Shown: one piece after another, positions 11,344-23,889 of the stretch
How positions within the stretch are numbered: the stretch's first letter is position 1
Layout of the letters: each line of letters begins with the position of its first letter
Source: Shewanella subflava
Lineage (GTDB): Bacteria > Pseudomonadota > Gammaproteobacteria > Enterobacterales > Shewanellaceae
Length of the DNA stretch: 64,000 bases
Direction of reading: 5' to 3'
NCBI RefSeq assembly: GCF_025971955.1
Contig: NZ_JAPDMX010000012.1
Span: 1-64,000 of the forward strand
Notes under the pieces: model-generated
The model's database searches: none
The model's input: only the letters and a program-made list of their open reading frames with translations
What the model was told of the DNA's origin: nothing
Program-made: the position numbers and the translations under genes

Positions 11344-12554
11344 GACTTAGTCCTCCCTTGCACTGCTTGTATCAAACTCACTCGCCTTTCATGATCGATT
11401 CGCACCAACAGCATAACTGCGGCTGTCATCACCCATAAACTACTGCCACCATAACTGATAAAAGGCAATGTCAGCCCTTTGGTTGGCAACATACCAATAC
11501 TGGCTCCTACGTTAACCACGGTTTGGAAACAAATCCAAATGCCCACGCCATACGCCACGTAACTTTCAAAAGGGCGTTGCATTTGCAAACATAAGTTACC
11601 TAATCGTATCGCACGCAAAGCGATAAAAAATAGCATCAGCAACACACAAATAATGCCGATGAACCCGAGCTCTTCACCTATCACCGCAAAAATAAAGTCG
11701 GTGTGCGCTTCAGGTAAGTAGGCTAATTTTTGAATACTGTTGCCTAAACCTTGCCCCAGCCAGTCACCGCGACCATATGCCATAAGTGACTGAGTTAACT
11801 GGTAGCCACTGCCAAATGGATCGTCCCATGGGTCCATAAACGAGGTGACTCGGCGCATACGGTAAGGTTCAAATAGCACCAACAATACGAACGTGGCCAC
11901 ACCTAATAAAATCAGCACCATAAAGTCGATTATTCGAGCGCCGGCCAAAAATAACAAGCTCACAGTACACACGAACAACACCACCACAGTGCCTAAATCT
12001 GGCTGTAATAATATCAATACGGCGAACAGACCATAAACACCAATTGGCTTGTAAAAACCTTTGCGGTTATCGCGTAATTCACCATGACGTCGAACCAAAT
12101 ACCCTGCCATGTAAACAATAAAAACAAACTTTGCTATTTCAGCTACTTGTATACGAATAGGTCCAATTGATAACCAACGTCTTGCCCCATTCACCGAGGT
12201 ACCAATCACCAAAACAGCAAACAATAAAACCAGCACGCCAATCATCAACATGCCGCTGTTTTTTTCCCAGTAACTGACATCCGCTTTGAGTACTGCAAAG
12301 GCAATCACCACACAGCCGATTAAGTAAAAAACATGTCGCCCGATAAAATGAAATGGATTGCCGGTTAGCTTCTCCGCTTCAGGCATGGAAGCTGACATCA
12401 CCATGACAAAGCCAAAACACATCAAGCTGATAATCGCGACTAAAAATGCCCTGTCGTATAGCGGCATACCCGGGGAATTATTGTCAGCTAATAATGACGG
12501 CCAAAGCCCATTTAGGCCTTGTTTGAATAAGCTTAATTGCTCATTACTGGCCAT
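11340..12554 (-). CDS. ftsW: Septal peptidoglycan polymerase FtsW (SEDS family)
   Basis: FtsW polymerises lipid II at the septum in partnership with FtsI. The 404-residue protein has about ten hydrophobic membrane segments and the SEDS hallmarks, including LPEAHTDFIFAVIGEELGF, in the large periplasmic loop, and the late motif LPFISYGGSSLW. It overlaps murD by 11 bases. The first 30 residues form a cytoplasmic tail as is usual in this family. Confidence 0.97.
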   Translation of the reverse strand: MASNEQLSLFKQGLNGLWPSLLADNNSPGMPLYDRAFLVAIISLMCFGFVMVMSASMPEAEKLTGNPFHFIGRHVFYLIGCVVIAFAVLKADVSYWEKNSGMLMIGVLVLLFAVLVIGTSVNGARRWLSIGPIRIQVAEIAKFVFIVYMAGYLVRRHGELRDNRKGFYKPIGVYGLFAVLILLQPDLGTVVVLFVCTVSLLFLAGARIIDFMVLILLGVATFVLLVLFEPYRMRRVTSFMDPWDDPFGSGYQLTQSLMAYGRGDWLGQGLGNSIQKLAYLPEAHTDFIFAVIGEELGFIGIICVLLMLFFIALRAIRLGNLCLQMQRPFESYVAYGVGIWICFQTVVNVGASIGMLPTKGLTLPFISYGGSSLWVMTAAVMLLVRIDHERRVSLIQAVQGRTKS

Positions 12555-13869
12555 CTAATTGCTCCACGCATAATTTAAAGTCATCGCCACGGGCCATGAA
12601 GTTTTTATACATATCTAAACTGGCGCAGGCAGGAGACAGCAACACAATATCGCCGGAGAAAGCCAATTTTGCAGCCTGCTCAACTGCTTCTTTCATGGTG
12701 CTAACGCTGATACTATCCGCTTTTAATTCAGCGATTTTATGACCATCTTTACCTAAAGTAATCACCTTTGCGACATGGTCTAAGGCTGGAGTTAGTGGCG
12801 TAAAATCTGCCCCTTTACCATCGCCACCGGCAATTAAAAACACTTCCCCTAAATGGGTGTTTAATCCCTGCAATGCTGCAACCGTTGCGCCAACATTGGT
12901 GGCTTTAGAGTCATTAATGTAAGTTACGCCATCGACTACCGCGACCAATTCACAACGATGGCTTAGACCTTTGAAGCTACTTGCAACCTGAATGGCAAAT
13001 GCTTTATCCACACCGCAAGCATCCACTAATGCCATCGCAGCAAGTAGATTGGCATGGTTATGTGAACCTATCAAAGTGACATCATTTAAGTTCATGATTT
13101 CACTGTCACCGTGAAAAATCTTACCGTCACTCAATCCCCATTCGTCACCTTCTGGCACACCTAAACCAAAGGTGTTTTGGTTCATGGGTTCAAGTGGGAA
13201 CGTTAATTCATCATCGCGGTTATACATGACAAATTTGCTTTGTGGATATAAATTTAATTTGGCTTCACGGTAGGTGTTAATGCTGCAATATCGATCCATA
13301 TGATCTTCACTGATATTCAAGCAGGTAGCCGCAATGCAATTAAGTGAAAAGGTTGTTTCAAGTTGAAAACTCGACAATTCAAGCACGTAGTAATCGGCAT
13401 CTAATGCTAATAGGTCTAAAGCAGGAATGCCGATGTTACCGCCCATGACCACTTTTAAGCCTGCGGCTTTGAGCATGTCGTGAACTAACGTGGTGACGGT
13501 TGATTTACCATTCGAGCCGGTAATACCAACAACGCAAGGTTTCCTATCAGCGATCTCTCTGGCAAAAAGTTCAACATCACCAATAACTTCAATACCCATA
13601 TCACTCGCAGCTTTCACCTCTGGGGTATCCACTGCAATGCCTGGACTGATGATAATTTGCTTTGCTTGCACCAAATAGCGGCAATCAAAACCGCCTGTGA
13701 TCAGCTCAATATCAGCAAACTCTTTTGCTAGTAAATCTTCACCAGGAGGGTGACGACGGCTATCCATTACTAAGGGTTTAATGCCTTGGGCAACCAAATA
13801 ACGCACCACTGAAAGCCCAGTGGCTCCCAGTCCCAACACTATATGAGTGTAATTGGATAGCATAATCAT
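12544..13869 (-). CDS. murD: UDP-N-acetylmuramoyl-L-alanine--D-glutamate ligase MurD
   Basis: MurD adds D-glutamate to UDP-MurNAc-L-Ala. The 441-residue protein has the N-terminal Rossmann motif VLGLGATGLSVVRYL, the ATP-binding GITGSNGKSTVTTLVHDML, and the C-terminal YINDSKATNVGATVAAL motif. Its start ATG at 13869 is directly adjacent to the mraY stop; a second ATG two codons in (MLSNYTH) is an equally good start. Confidence 0.97.
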   Translation of the reverse strand: MIMLSNYTHIVLGLGATGLSVVRYLVAQGIKPLVMDSRRHPPGEDLLAKEFADIELITGGFDCRYLVQAKQIIISPGIAVDTPEVKAASDMGIEVIGDVELFAREIADRKPCVVGITGSNGKSTVTTLVHDMLKAAGLKVVMGGNIGIPALDLLALDADYYVLELSSFQLETTFSLNCIAATCLNISEDHMDRYCSINTYREAKLNLYPQSKFVMYNRDDELTFPLEPMNQNTFGLGVPEGDEWGLSDGKIFHGDSEIMNLNDVTLIGSHNHANLLAAMALVDACGVDKAFAIQVASSFKGLSHRCELVAVVDGVTYINDSKATNVGATVAALQGLNTHLGEVFLIAGGDGKGADFTPLTPALDHVAKVITLGKDGHKIAELKADSISVSTMKEAVEQAAKLAFSGDIVLLSPACASLDMYKNFMARGDDFKLCVEQLDGQ

Positions 13870-14952
13870 TTACCTTAACTTCAAGGTCGCTAGACCCAGT
13901 AACACAAGGAATAACGAGATAATCCAAAAGCGCACAATCACGCGCGGCTCTGGCCAACCCTTTAATTCATAGTGATGATGGATGGGTGCCATACGGAAAA
14001 TACGCTGCCCTCTCAGCTTGTATGATCCGACTTGTAAGATGACCGACACCGTCTCCATGACAAAGACACCACCCATGATGATCAACAGGATTTCTTGGCG
14101 CACTAATACGGCGATTGTGCCCAATGCAGCGCCTAGTGCTAACGAACCTACATCACCCATAAAGACCTGTGCTGGGTAAGTGTTAAACCACAAAAAGCCG
14201 AGTCCTGCCCCAACAATGGCTGTGCATACAATCACAAGTTCACCCGCTTCTGGTAGGTGTGGTATGTGTAAGTAATTGGCAAATTGTGCGTGCCCTGAAA
14301 GATAGGCTATCAAAGCAAATGCACCGGCAACCATTACCGTTGGCATAATGGCTAAACCATCTAATCCATCGGTTAAGTTCACCGCATTACTGGCACCCAC
14401 TATGGTGAAATAGGCTAAAAAGATAAACACAATACCCAGTTGTGGCATCACATCTTTAAAAAACGGCACGACCAGCTGGGTTTCTCCAGGTATGGCTGAT
14501 GAAGCATATAAATAAAACGCGACCACTAGCGCAGCAATTGACTGCCCGGCATATTTCCAACGGGCAATTAACCCCTTAGAATTTTTCTTGACCACTTTTA
14601 AGTAATCATCTAAAAATCCAATCGCACCAAATGCACCTAATACAAACAGCATCACCAACACGTAGCGGCTAGATAAATCGCCCCATAATAAAACACTGAT
14701 AAAAATACCAGCAAGGATCAGCAATCCACCCATTGTGGGTGTACCGCGCTTGCTAAAATGCGACTCTGGTCCATCGTTACGCACCACTTGACCAATTTGC
14801 AATAACTGCAATCGCTCAATCAACTTGGGTCCCCACCAGAGACTAAATACTAATGCGGTAAGTAACCCCAAAATAGCTCGGAATGTCACATAAGAAAAAA
14901 CGTTAAACCCGCTGTAAAATTGGGTTAAATACTCGGCCAGATAAACCAGCAT
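13870..14952 (-). CDS. mraY: Phospho-N-acetylmuramoyl-pentapeptide-transferase MraY
   Basis: MraY makes lipid I by moving phospho-MurNAc-pentapeptide onto undecaprenyl phosphate in the inner membrane. The 360-residue length and ten-segment pattern are standard. Signature sequences include [18 protein letters not shown] with catalytic aspartates, [13 protein letters not shown], the [14 protein letters not shown] loop, and the histidine motif [17 protein letters not shown]. The start ATG abuts the murF stop codon. Confidence 0.98.
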   Translation of the reverse strand: MLVYLAEYLTQFYSGFNVFSYVTFRAILGLLTALVFSLWWGPKLIERLQLLQIGQVVRNDGPESHFSKRGTPTMGGLLILAGIFISVLLWGDLSSRYVLVMLFVLGAFGAIGFLDDYLKVVKKNSKGLIARWKYAGQSIAALVVAFYLYASSAIPGETQLVVPFFKDVMPQLGIVFIFLAYFTIVGASNAVNLTDGLDGLAIMPTVMVAGAFALIAYLSGHAQFANYLHIPHLPEAGELVIVCTAIVGAGLGFLWFNTYPAQVFMGDVGSLALGAALGTIAVLVRQEILLIIMGGVFVMETVSVILQVGSYKLRGQRIFRMAPIHHHYELKGWPEPRVIVRFWIISLFLVLLGLATLKLR

Positions 14953-16326
14953 CTACACTAACTCCCCACACCCGAAGGCATCTACTAACAAATCGACCAC
15001 GCGTTCCATTGCCGCGCTTCGAGAACCTTTAACTAATATGGTCGCCTCGCCTGGCAACTGATTTAATTGTGCTATTAATGCCTGAGCCAGTGCGGTGACA
15101 TCTTGAAAATGTGGGCTACCAAATGCTTTACTGGTATTAGCAGATAAACTGCCGCAACAATAAAGTGCATCAATATTAGCCACTTTTGCTTGTTGCCCTA
15201 ACTGCTCATGCAAAGGGGCAGCATTGTCGCCTAATTCGCCCAAATCTCCCAGTACTAAACACCGATAATTATCGCGTTGTTGTAACCAGGATATTGCAGC
15301 CTGTACGGAACTTGGGTTGGCATTGTAACTGTCATCAACCACTAAGAAGCGCCCTAGTACCTTGGGCATCATTCTGCCCTTAACGGGTTGTAACTGACTT
15401 AAGCCGCTAGCAATTGTTGATAAATCAAGCCCTAATGCAATACACATACAGGCTGCGGCCAAGGCGTTGCTGACCTGATGTATACCTGCCAATGGCAATT
15501 GCACCACAACTGATTGGGTTAAATATTCAAGATTAAATTGATAGCATCCGTGAATATCGGCTGTTAAATCGGTTGCTCTAACATCGGCTTTTACCCCCGG
15601 AATGCGCGAAAAATGCAGCTGTTTATACCCAGCAGCTTTAGCTGACATAAACTCAGCAAAGGCATCATCGGCATTAATCACCGCCACGCCATCTTGATTT
15701 AGATGATTAAAGATTTCAGACTTGGCCTTAGCAATCCCCTCTACAGAACCAAAGCCTTCAAGGTGGGCACTGCCGATGTTATTCACTAAAGCCACTTGAG
15801 GCTGCACCAGCGCGCTAGTGTAATCAATTTCACCTTTATGGTTTGCACCAAGCTCAAACACCCCGTATTGGTCGCCTGCCGACAAACGTAATAATGTCAA
15901 TGGCACACCGATATCATTATTAAAATTGCCCGCGGTAAAGAGCACCTGAAATTGTTGCGACAATATAGTGGCAACCATTTCTTTCACGCTGGTTTTGCCA
16001 TTTGACCCCGTCAGAGCAACGGCGATAGGGGCCACTTGCTGGCGTACAAACTGGCCTAATTGCCCCAGAGCTTTATGGGTATCTTCAACTACAACCTGTG
16101 GTACGTTTAATGGCAATTGTGTTGATACCAAAAGCGCTTTAGCGCCATTTTCAATCGCTTTATTGGCAAATTCATGGGCGTCAAAACGCTCACCTTTTAA
16201 AGCAATAAACAGGCTGTCATTATCACACTGACGACTGTCTGTACTCACAGCATCAATGGTGATGTTGTCACCGACTAATTGACCATTTAACGCTTGTGCA
16301 ATTTGAACTAATGAAAGTGAAATCAT
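14953..16326 (-). CDS. murF: UDP-MurNAc-tripeptide--D-alanyl-D-alanine ligase MurF
   Basis: MurF adds the D-Ala-D-Ala dipeptide to complete the cytoplasmic pentapeptide precursor. The 457-residue protein has the ATP-binding [19 protein letters not shown], the [14 protein letters not shown] motif, and the C-terminal [15 protein letters not shown] motif. It overlaps murE by 4 bp (ATGA). Its dipeptide substrate must come from a Ddl enzyme encoded elsewhere, since no ddl lies in this cluster. Confidence 0.98.
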   Translation of the reverse strand: MISLSLVQIAQALNGQLVGDNITIDAVSTDSRQCDNDSLFIALKGERFDAHEFANKAIENGAKALLVSTQLPLNVPQVVVEDTHKALGQLGQFVRQQVAPIAVALTGSNGKTSVKEMVATILSQQFQVLFTAGNFNNDIGVPLTLLRLSAGDQYGVFELGANHKGEIDYTSALVQPQVALVNNIGSAHLEGFGSVEGIAKAKSEIFNHLNQDGVAVINADDAFAEFMSAKAAGYKQLHFSRIPGVKADVRATDLTADIHGCYQFNLEYLTQSVVVQLPLAGIHQVSNALAAACMCIALGLDLSTIASGLSQLQPVKGRMMPKVLGRFLVVDDSYNANPSSVQAAISWLQQRDNYRCLVLGDLGELGDNAAPLHEQLGQQAKVANIDALYCCGSLSANTSKAFGSPHFQDVTALAQALIAQLNQLPGEATILVKGSRSAAMERVVDLLVDAFGCGELV

Positions 16327-17825
16327 ATCGAGGCCTCCATTAACTGTTTGGCCAATGCGCGTTCATCATAATCCAATCGTTTGCCTGCCACTTCTTGATA
16401 GGTTTCATGACCTTTACCCGCCAATAAAATAATGTCGTGCGGTTTCGCTTGCGCCACAACGTGCTTAATTGCGTTGATCCGGTCGATATTTGACAAGGCT
16501 TGTTCTGGCTGACTCAGTCCAGCTAAGACATCATCGATAATGGCTTGTGGGTCTTCACTTCTGGCATTATCACTGGTCACCATCACACGATCAGCAAAGG
16601 CTTCGGCGGCTTGTGCCATAAGTGGGCGCTTACCTTTATCTCGGTCGCCACCACAACCAAATACACACCACAATTGCCCATGGCAATGGACTCTCAGTGC
16701 AGTTAATGCTTGTTCGATTGCATCTGGAGTATGTGCATAATCAACCACTAAAGTAGCTTTACCTTGGCAAGAAAAACGTTCCATGCGTCCGGCAACGGGT
16801 TTAATTTGCGGAAGAACCTGAAGAATTTCAGCCATATCGATGCCTTGTAACGATAAGGCTGATATTGCGGCTAGCACATTGGATAAATTAAATTCACCTA
16901 ATAATGGCGAAACAAGATTAGCCCTTAGCTTGTCAGAGCCATTGTTGGCCGGATATACCAAGGTAGCGCTTACCCCTTGTTCATCAAATTGCGTATTCTG
17001 GCAATAAAAATCTGCTTGTGTGTTAGCCACACTATAAGAAAACAACTGAGGGTTGGCTAGCGTTGGGGTAGCGTTAAATTCGTTAAGCCAATTGGCACCA
17101 ACTGCATCATCAAGATTAATCATGCCATTTTTTAACGAGGCAAATTTAAATAAACGTTTTTTAGCCGCAGCATAGGAAGCCATATCACCGTGATAATCAA
17201 GGTGGTCTCGGCTTAAATTAGTGAATACAGCGGTATTGAAAGGCACTGCTTCAATTCGACCTTGCACTAAACCATGGCTGGATACTTCCATGGCACACAC
17301 GGTTGCGCCTTGCTGTTCAAATATCGACAATTGCTGCATCACAGTGATGGCATCGGCAGTAGTATTACCACTGTCAATAAGCTCACCCCATAAACCATTA
17401 CCTAGCGTGCCCATAACGGCGGCTTTTTGTCCCAATAATGTCACCAACTGAGCAATAATTTGGCTGACTGAGGTTTTACCATTAGTGCCCGTTACACCAA
17501 TCACGCTCAGCTTGTTTGAGACCGTATAATATTGTGCTGCTACAGCTGATAGTTGTCGGCTCAGTTGGCAAAAATGAATCACAGGGATGCCATCAACCCA
17601 GTCGACTTTTTCATGTTTTTCAGGGAAGTCGGTGTGAGCTAGCACAGCCGTTGCACCTTTTTCGATTGCAGCCGCAATGTATGCTCGGCCATCCACTTTA
17701 TGCCCAGGCAAAGCCACAAACACTTTACCCACTTCAGCTAGGCGACTATCAAGCGTTAAACCACAAATCGTTTCAGCCCCGGCATAATAAAACCAGGGTG
17801 CAAGTAAATCTTTTAGTAACATCAT
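16323..17825 (-). CDS. murE: UDP-MurNAc-dipeptide--meso-diaminopimelate ligase MurE
   Basis: MurE adds the third stem residue. The 500-residue protein has the ATP site [18 protein letters not shown] and a C-terminal substrate motif DNARSEDP. In meso-diaminopimelate-specific enzymes this motif is DNPR, with the arginine binding the substrate carboxylate; here the arginine is kept but the proline is alanine. The arginine argues for diaminopimelate rather than lysine specificity. It overlaps both murF and ftsI by 4 bp. Confidence 0.97.
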   Translation of the reverse strand: MMLLKDLLAPWFYYAGAETICGLTLDSRLAEVGKVFVALPGHKVDGRAYIAAAIEKGATAVLAHTDFPEKHEKVDWVDGIPVIHFCQLSRQLSAVAAQYYTVSNKLSVIGVTGTNGKTSVSQIIAQLVTLLGQKAAVMGTLGNGLWGELIDSGNTTADAITVMQQLSIFEQQGATVCAMEVSSHGLVQGRIEAVPFNTAVFTNLSRDHLDYHGDMASYAAAKKRLFKFASLKNGMINLDDAVGANWLNEFNATPTLANPQLFSYSVANTQADFYCQNTQFDEQGVSATLVYPANNGSDKLRANLVSPLLGEFNLSNVLAAISALSLQGIDMAEILQVLPQIKPVAGRMERFSCQGKATLVVDYAHTPDAIEQALTALRVHCHGQLWCVFGCGGDRDKGKRPLMAQAAEAFADRVMVTSDNARSEDPQAIIDDVLAGLSQPEQALSNIDRINAIKHVVAQAKPHDIILLAGKGHETYQEVAGKRLDYDERALAKQLMEASI

Positions 17826-19558
17826 TCTGCGCTCCTTGGCGCAGATGCCATTTGGATGGCCTCACGTTTAGAAATGGGCTCAACATTAAGCATTTGTAAC
17901 GCACCCGACATAATTTTTGCAAAGGCTGGGCCGGCCACATCGCCACCATAATACTTATCGCCTTTGGGTTCATTAATCACGACTGAAATAGCTAACCTTG
18001 GGTTGTGAACAGGCGCAACACCGGCAAAAAGCGCTACGTAATCATCACCATAACCTCCGGCTACTGCCTTACGACTGGTACCAGTTTTACCCGCTATAGG
18101 GTAACCATCAATGTGTGCTTTGGTGGCAGTACCGCCGGCTTCAGTCACCCCAACCAGCATTTGCATGACATCATTAGCTACTTTTTCTGATAAAACCTGT
18201 TGCCCTTTAGGTGCTTCTTTTAACTTTAAAATCGACACTGGATACAACACGCCACCACTGCCTAAGGTGGCATACATGCGTGCTAATTGAAGTGGCGTTG
18301 CAGTAAATCCATAACCAAATGATAATGTGGCGCGTTCAAAGTCAGACCAACGACGACGATCGTGAATTAATCCAGCACTTTCTCCGGTTAAATTAATCCC
18401 GGAATAATTGCCTAACCCCATTGATTGATAGGTACCAAGCAATTGCTGCACGGGCATGGATAAAGCCAGTTTACTGATGCCCACGTTTGATGATTTAACC
18501 AAAATTTTTGCCAGTGACATGTCACCGTAATTATTTGAATCTCGCACCTGACGACCACCAATGCGCATCCAGCCCGGTGATGTTGGGATTAGCTCATCTG
18601 ACTTAACCGTTCCGGCTTCTAATGCCGCAGCGACCACAAAAGGTTTTACCGTAGAACCGGGTTCAAAGGTGTCAGTTAATGCACGATTTCGCATACGATG
18701 CGATTGTAAATTATCACGCGCATTGGGGTTATAAGAAGGCGTATTCGCCATCGCCAGAACTTCACCGGTTAGTACGTCAATGACCACTACCGAACCTGAT
18801 GTGGCTTGGAACGTTTCAGTGGCACGTTTAAGTTCTCGGTAGGCCAATTGCTGAATGCGCTGATCGATACTCAGCACAATATCGTTAGAGCTTTCGCCCT
18901 CTTGGACTATGTCTAAACGCTCGACCACACTGCCGTCGCGCGACTTTCTCACTTTTTGTTTTGACGGCGTGCCCGTTAGCCAGGTGTTATAAGTATTTTC
19001 AATGCCTTCAATACCCACATCATCAATATTGGTGATACCAATCAACTGCGCGGCAATTTCACCCGCAGGATAGTAGCGACGTGATTCTGATTTCAGGTAG
19101 ATGCCACCAATCTTTAACTGCTCAATATAATCTGCTACAGCAGGTGTCACTTGACGTTTTAAGTACACAAATCGCTTTTTAGGATCACGTTTTACTTTGT
19201 TAACCAGTTTATCAACGGGTTCTTGCAACACATCGGCTAATGCTTGCCAACGACGCATATCAACGAAGGCTTTTTGATCGTGCGCATGTTTAGGATCGGC
19301 CCATACTGCACGAACAGGTACACTCACGGCTAACATATCGCCATTGCGATCGGTAATCAGGCCACGCTGCACCTGATTACTCGTCGTTCGTAAGGTACGC
19401 ATATCACTTTCATGGCGGAGTTTGTCAGGCTCAATGATTTGAATATAAGCTGCACGAGCAATCAAACTCACAAATAGCAGAAATACAAACCCCACCACAA
19501 CGTATAAACGCCATGGGATCAATTCTGGGTTTTGCTTGCGTTTTGCTTGTCTAGACAT
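17822..19558 (-). CDS. ftsI: Septal transpeptidase FtsI (penicillin-binding protein 3)
   Basis: FtsI cross-links septal peptidoglycan and works with FtsW. The 578-residue protein has a short basic tail, one membrane anchor (about residues 20-40), the PBP dimerisation domain, and a transpeptidase domain with the three active-site motifs: STVKPF (catalytic serine), SSN, and KTGT in [17 protein letters not shown] chose the ATG at 19558 ([13 protein letters not shown]); a TTG at 19573 that overlaps the ftsL stop codon as TTGA would add five residues and is also credible, since it would keep the coupled-overlap pattern of the cluster. Beta-lactams are the known inhibitors of the family. Confidence 0.97.
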   Translation of the reverse strand: MSRQAKRKQNPELIPWRLYVVVGFVFLLFVSLIARAAYIQIIEPDKLRHESDMRTLRTTSNQVQRGLITDRNGDMLAVSVPVRAVWADPKHAHDQKAFVDMRRWQALADVLQEPVDKLVNKVKRDPKKRFVYLKRQVTPAVADYIEQLKIGGIYLKSESRRYYPAGEIAAQLIGITNIDDVGIEGIENTYNTWLTGTPSKQKVRKSRDGSVVERLDIVQEGESSNDIVLSIDQRIQQLAYRELKRATETFQATSGSVVVIDVLTGEVLAMANTPSYNPNARDNLQSHRMRNRALTDTFEPGSTVKPFVVAAALEAGTVKSDELIPTSPGWMRIGGRQVRDSNNYGDMSLAKILVKSSNVGISKLALSMPVQQLLGTYQSMGLGNYSGINLTGESAGLIHDRRRWSDFERATLSFGYGFTATPLQLARMYATLGSGGVLYPVSILKLKEAPKGQQVLSEKVANDVMQMLVGVTEAGGTATKAHIDGYPIAGKTGTSRKAVAGGYGDDYVALFAGVAPVHNPRLAISVVINEPKGDKYYGGDVAGPAFAKIMSGALQMLNVEPISKREAIQMASAPRSAE

Positions 19559-19569
19559 ATTCCCTATGC

Positions 19570-19884
19570 TCAATTGGCCCTGATGACCACTTCCTCTTTA
19601 GGAAGCGGTCTGGACATATTCAAATCTTTAGTCGCTATTCGAGTCACGCGGCTATGTTCCGACTGCGACTGTTCTTCTAACAATAAATTGCGCCATTCAA
19701 TATCTAAATGGTCTTGCTGCTGTAGCAGCTGATCCCATTGTGAAGTTAATTTACGGCTCACATGGCTGGTGTAAACCACAGCTACTGCATTAATCATCAC
19801 CACAATGCTAAGAAGCACTACCCATTTGTGATGCCAAATATCTTGCAAAACAAGTCGAGGTAAATTCAGTGCAGACTGACTCAC
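19570..19884 (-). CDS. ftsL: Cell division protein FtsL
   Basis: A 104-residue bitopic protein: basic N terminus, one membrane segment (about residues 21-38), then a heptad-rich periplasmic helix (SRKLTSQWDQLLQQQDHLDIEW) typical of FtsL, which pairs with FtsB and FtsQ and activates FtsWI. Sequence identity in this family is low, so position between rsmH and ftsI is a main argument. It is 10 bases downstream of rsmH. Confidence 0.95.
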   Translation of the reverse strand: MSQSALNLPRLVLQDIWHHKWVVLLSIVVMINAVAVVYTSHVSRKLTSQWDQLLQQQDHLDIEWRNLLLEEQSQSEHSRVTRIATKDLNMSRPLPKEEVVIRAN

Positions 19885-19894
19885 AATGCTAACC

Positions 19895-20836
19895 TCAGTA
19901 CGCTAAGCGCTCTGCCACACGAAGCACTGAGCTGCGTGAGCGAGGGTTTTGTTCTATTTCTTCATCCGATGGCTTCATTGCCTTGCCCATTGACTTCAGC
20001 TTACGCGATTTATTAATTTCATCTTCAGTAATGGGTAAGCCATGCGGCACACTTTCGCCTTGGCTATGACGACGAATGAAGCGTTTTACCATGCGATCTT
20101 CTAATGAATGGAAGCTGATCACCGATAAACGACCTTCTGGCGCAAGGACTTTTAACGCACCTTCTAATGCTTGATCAATTTGTTCCAATTCACTGTTGAT
20201 ATAAATACGTATCGCTTGGAATACCCGTGTTGCTGGATGCTTGTTCCGCTCTTTGTTTTTGGTAATTCGGGCAATCAAATCTGCTAAATCTTTGGTACGC
20301 AAAAAGGGTTTTTCATCTCTATCAGCAGCGATACAACGAGCAATATGGCGAGAATTTTTTTCTTCGCCATAGGTTTTAAACACCCATGCCATATCTTCGA
20401 TTTCAGCTCTGGCTAACCACTGCGCAGCGGTTTCACCTTGGCTATTGTCCATACGCATGTCTAACGGGCCATCGCGTAAAAAACTGAAACCTCTATCGGC
20501 ATCATCAAGTTGCGGTGAGGAAACACCTAAATCCAACAACACACCATTAATTTTGCCCACCAACCCTAACGCTTCAACATAATCCGCTATCTGGCCAAAA
20601 CCTCCATGCACAATTTGAAAGCGTGGATCGTCAGCAAATTGCTTTGCCGCTTCAATCGCTTGTGGGTCTCTATCAATAGCAATTAAGCGTCCCTTAGGAC
20701 CAAGATGACTCAACACATGCCGTGAATGTCCACCGCGACCAAATGTGCCATCAATATAGATGCCGTTTGGATCGATATTAAGACCATCGACGGTCTCTTT
20801 TAATAACACGCTTAAGTGGGCAAACTCTTGACTCAT
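19895..20836 (-). CDS. rsmH: 16S rRNA (cytosine(1402)-N(4))-methyltransferase RsmH
   Basis: RsmH (MraW) methylates C1402 in the ribosomal P site using S-adenosylmethionine. The 313-residue protein shows the family start [13 protein letters not shown], the SAM-binding [35 protein letters not shown], and the C-terminal [13 protein letters not shown]. It is 21 bases downstream of mraZ, as in most dcw clusters. Confidence 0.98.
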   Translation of the reverse strand: MSQEFAHLSVLLKETVDGLNIDPNGIYIDGTFGRGGHSRHVLSHLGPKGRLIAIDRDPQAIEAAKQFADDPRFQIVHGGFGQIADYVEALGLVGKINGVLLDLGVSSPQLDDADRGFSFLRDGPLDMRMDNSQGETAAQWLARAEIEDMAWVFKTYGEEKNSRHIARCIAADRDEKPFLRTKDLADLIARITKNKERNKHPATRVFQAIRIYINSELEQIDQALEGALKVLAPEGRLSVISFHSLEDRMVKRFIRRHSQGESVPHGLPITEDEINKSRKLKSMGKAMKPSDEEIEQNPRSRSSVLRVAERLAY

Positions 20837-20857
20837 TAGGGTCTTCTTTTTATTCCA

Positions 20858-21316
20858 TTACAGGGTGAAGTGGCTCAATCTTTCATGATTGGCTAAATTC
20901 TGGTTACTGATCAGCTCATGGTTTTGTTCCATTTGCAGCTGCCAAGCACCCTCTTCCCATAATTCAAATTTATTTAATAAGCCTACCAACATGGTTTTCT
21001 TTTCCAAATTGGCAAAACTTCTGAGTATTGGTGGCACAACGATGCGACCATGGCTGTCAAGCTCACATTCTTGGGCATAGCCCAATAGCTTGCGTTTTAA
21101 CGAACGTTCAGTGGGATCAATATCAGATAACTGCAGCAGCTTAGTTTCCATGAGCTCCCACTCATGTAGGGGATAAATCAATAAACAAGGAGAGTTGATA
21201 TCAACGGTAAGGATGAGAGTGCCATCGTGCCCATTACGTAACGCATCACGGAATCTCGCTGGCATAGCGATCCGTCCTTTTGCGTCCATATTGATTGCAC
21301 TTGCGCCTCGAAACAC
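20858..21316 (-). CDS. mraZ: Transcriptional regulator MraZ
   Basis: MraZ is a ring-forming DNA-binding protein with two SpoVT/AbrB-like halves; in E. coli it represses its own dcw operon by binding TGGGN repeats. The 152-residue protein starts MFRGASAINMDAKGRIAMPARFRD and repeats the DxxGRI motif in the second half (ELDSHGRIVVPPILRSFA), the expected tandem arrangement. It is the first gene of the mur/fts cluster. Matching repeats are present 30-54 bases upstream of its start codon. Confidence 0.97.
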   Translation of the reverse strand: MFRGASAINMDAKGRIAMPARFRDALRNGHDGTLILTVDINSPCLLIYPLHEWELMETKLLQLSDIDPTERSLKRKLLGYAQECELDSHGRIVVPPILRSFANLEKKTMLVGLLNKFELWEEGAWQLQMEQNHELISNQNLANHERLSHFTL

Positions 21317-21345
21317 GTTTATAAAGTCCTTGTTTTTTTAATTTG

Positions 21346-21370
21346 ATCCACAATGATCCACTTTTTCCCA
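21346..21370 (-). promoter_or_regulatory. MraZ operator: three 5-bp direct repeats with 10-bp period
   Basis: On the minus strand the sequence reads TGGGA-N5-TGGAT-N5-TGGAT. The three boxes lie at 21366-21370, 21356-21360 and 21346-21350, so the period is exactly 10 bp. E. coli MraZ is known to bind direct TGGGN repeats separated by 5 bases upstream of mraZ, and spacing and position agree here, although only the first box is a full TGGG. Confidence 0.8.
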
Positions 21371-22002
21371 CAAATGCTAAGTTTAGGGATACAACACAAG
21401 GGTTGTCAAGGGATGTGGACATATATTAAATCCAGACGCCAAGCGGGTTAGCAGGGAATTAGTAATCAACGAACAAATATCAAATATAAAACGAAGAAAT
21501 ATGAAGAAATAACAGAGTTAATTAACAAAACCAGACACATATAGGCGGTTATTTCAGCAGTTTTGATCTTAGGTGGGAAAAAGAAACAATCACATACAGT
21601 AGGTCTGAGGGCAGAGAGGAAACGATTTAGTTGAATTTAGTTTGATTTTTAGCCATGTTCTTTAATGAAACTTAATCTTTAAATGATCAAAAAATAGCGC
21701 TTTAGTATGAATTCCATCTTGTTGACGACCGTTCACAGTCAATAAGTGTTCAGAAAAAGCACAGAAAAAATGCATGATAACAAGGCAGGTTTTGATCATA
21801 AGAAGCGATTATACAATCTAAAATTTTAACCCGTTATTACGTATTTTCACCCGCTAGAATGGACAGTTATTGCTTATGATGGCCATGAGCCATGTCAATA
21901 AAAGCATGAGACTCATTTTTAATCGACATTGGCCGATATAAGGATAACAATTGCAAAGAGCTCAATAAAGGATCTGAGCGATGATCACTCAAGGAGTAAC
22001 GA
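21371..22002. other. AT-rich intergenic region upstream of mraZ, no gene seen
   Basis: About 630 bases between the MraZ operator and the next gene hold no convincing coding frame. It must contain the mraZ cluster promoter at the left end and the promoter of the small plus-strand gene at the right end. I see no tRNA, repeat array or strong terminator. A 20-codon frame beginning near 21882 has no ribosome binding site and was not called. Confidence 0.5.
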
Positions 22003-22284
22003 ATGAACTTAGATAGCATATATAGCATGCTTTCCACACCAGTGCGTTTAGTTAATCATCGTAAACGTATTGTTGACCGTGTGGATGATAGCAGTGAAAT
22101 TGCCGCTGACAGCCATGAAGCGCCTCAGTCACAGTTGCCACCAACATTGGGCAAACACACCTCGATAACCGACAATAAAGTGGAGCCCATAATGGAAGAT
22201 GGGCAGCATGAATACATCACCGATGATGAAGCGCCACTTAAAGAACTAAAAGTCCCTGTGAAGCGCATTGATGTAGAAGTTTAG
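22003..22284 (+). CDS. Small hypothetical protein, acidic
   Basis: A 93-residue protein that I do not recognise. It has no membrane segment, signal peptide or cysteine. The N terminus (MNLDSIYSMLSTPVRLVNHRKR) is mixed and slightly basic, and the rest is strongly acidic and probably disordered, ending in KVPVKRIDVEV. The frame is supported by a strong AAGGAG ribosome binding site 7 bases upstream of the ATG and by ending cleanly 17 bases before the convergent glpK stop. The 'DEAPLKELKVPVKRIDVEV' end looks ordered into a beta strand, which could be a binding peptide, but that is speculation. Confidence 0.7.
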   Translation: MNLDSIYSMLSTPVRLVNHRKRIVDRVDDSSEIAADSHEAPQSQLPPTLGKHTSITDNKVEPIMEDGQHEYITDDEAPLKELKVPVKRIDVEV

Positions 22285-22301
22285 CTTTTACTTTAATGGC
22301 A

Positions 22302-23801
<1,500 letters not shown>

Positions 23802-23889
23802 TTATCGGAGGAAAAAACCTAAGTCTAGATTAGCGTAAAAAGAAAATAGCTAAAAATTGAGCGTGAATTTTTTAACAAAGCAAACAAAT

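Noticed and set aside
21882..21944. 20-codon frame starting ATGGCCATGAGC upstream of the small orphan gene
   Set aside because: No ribosome binding site and too short to support.
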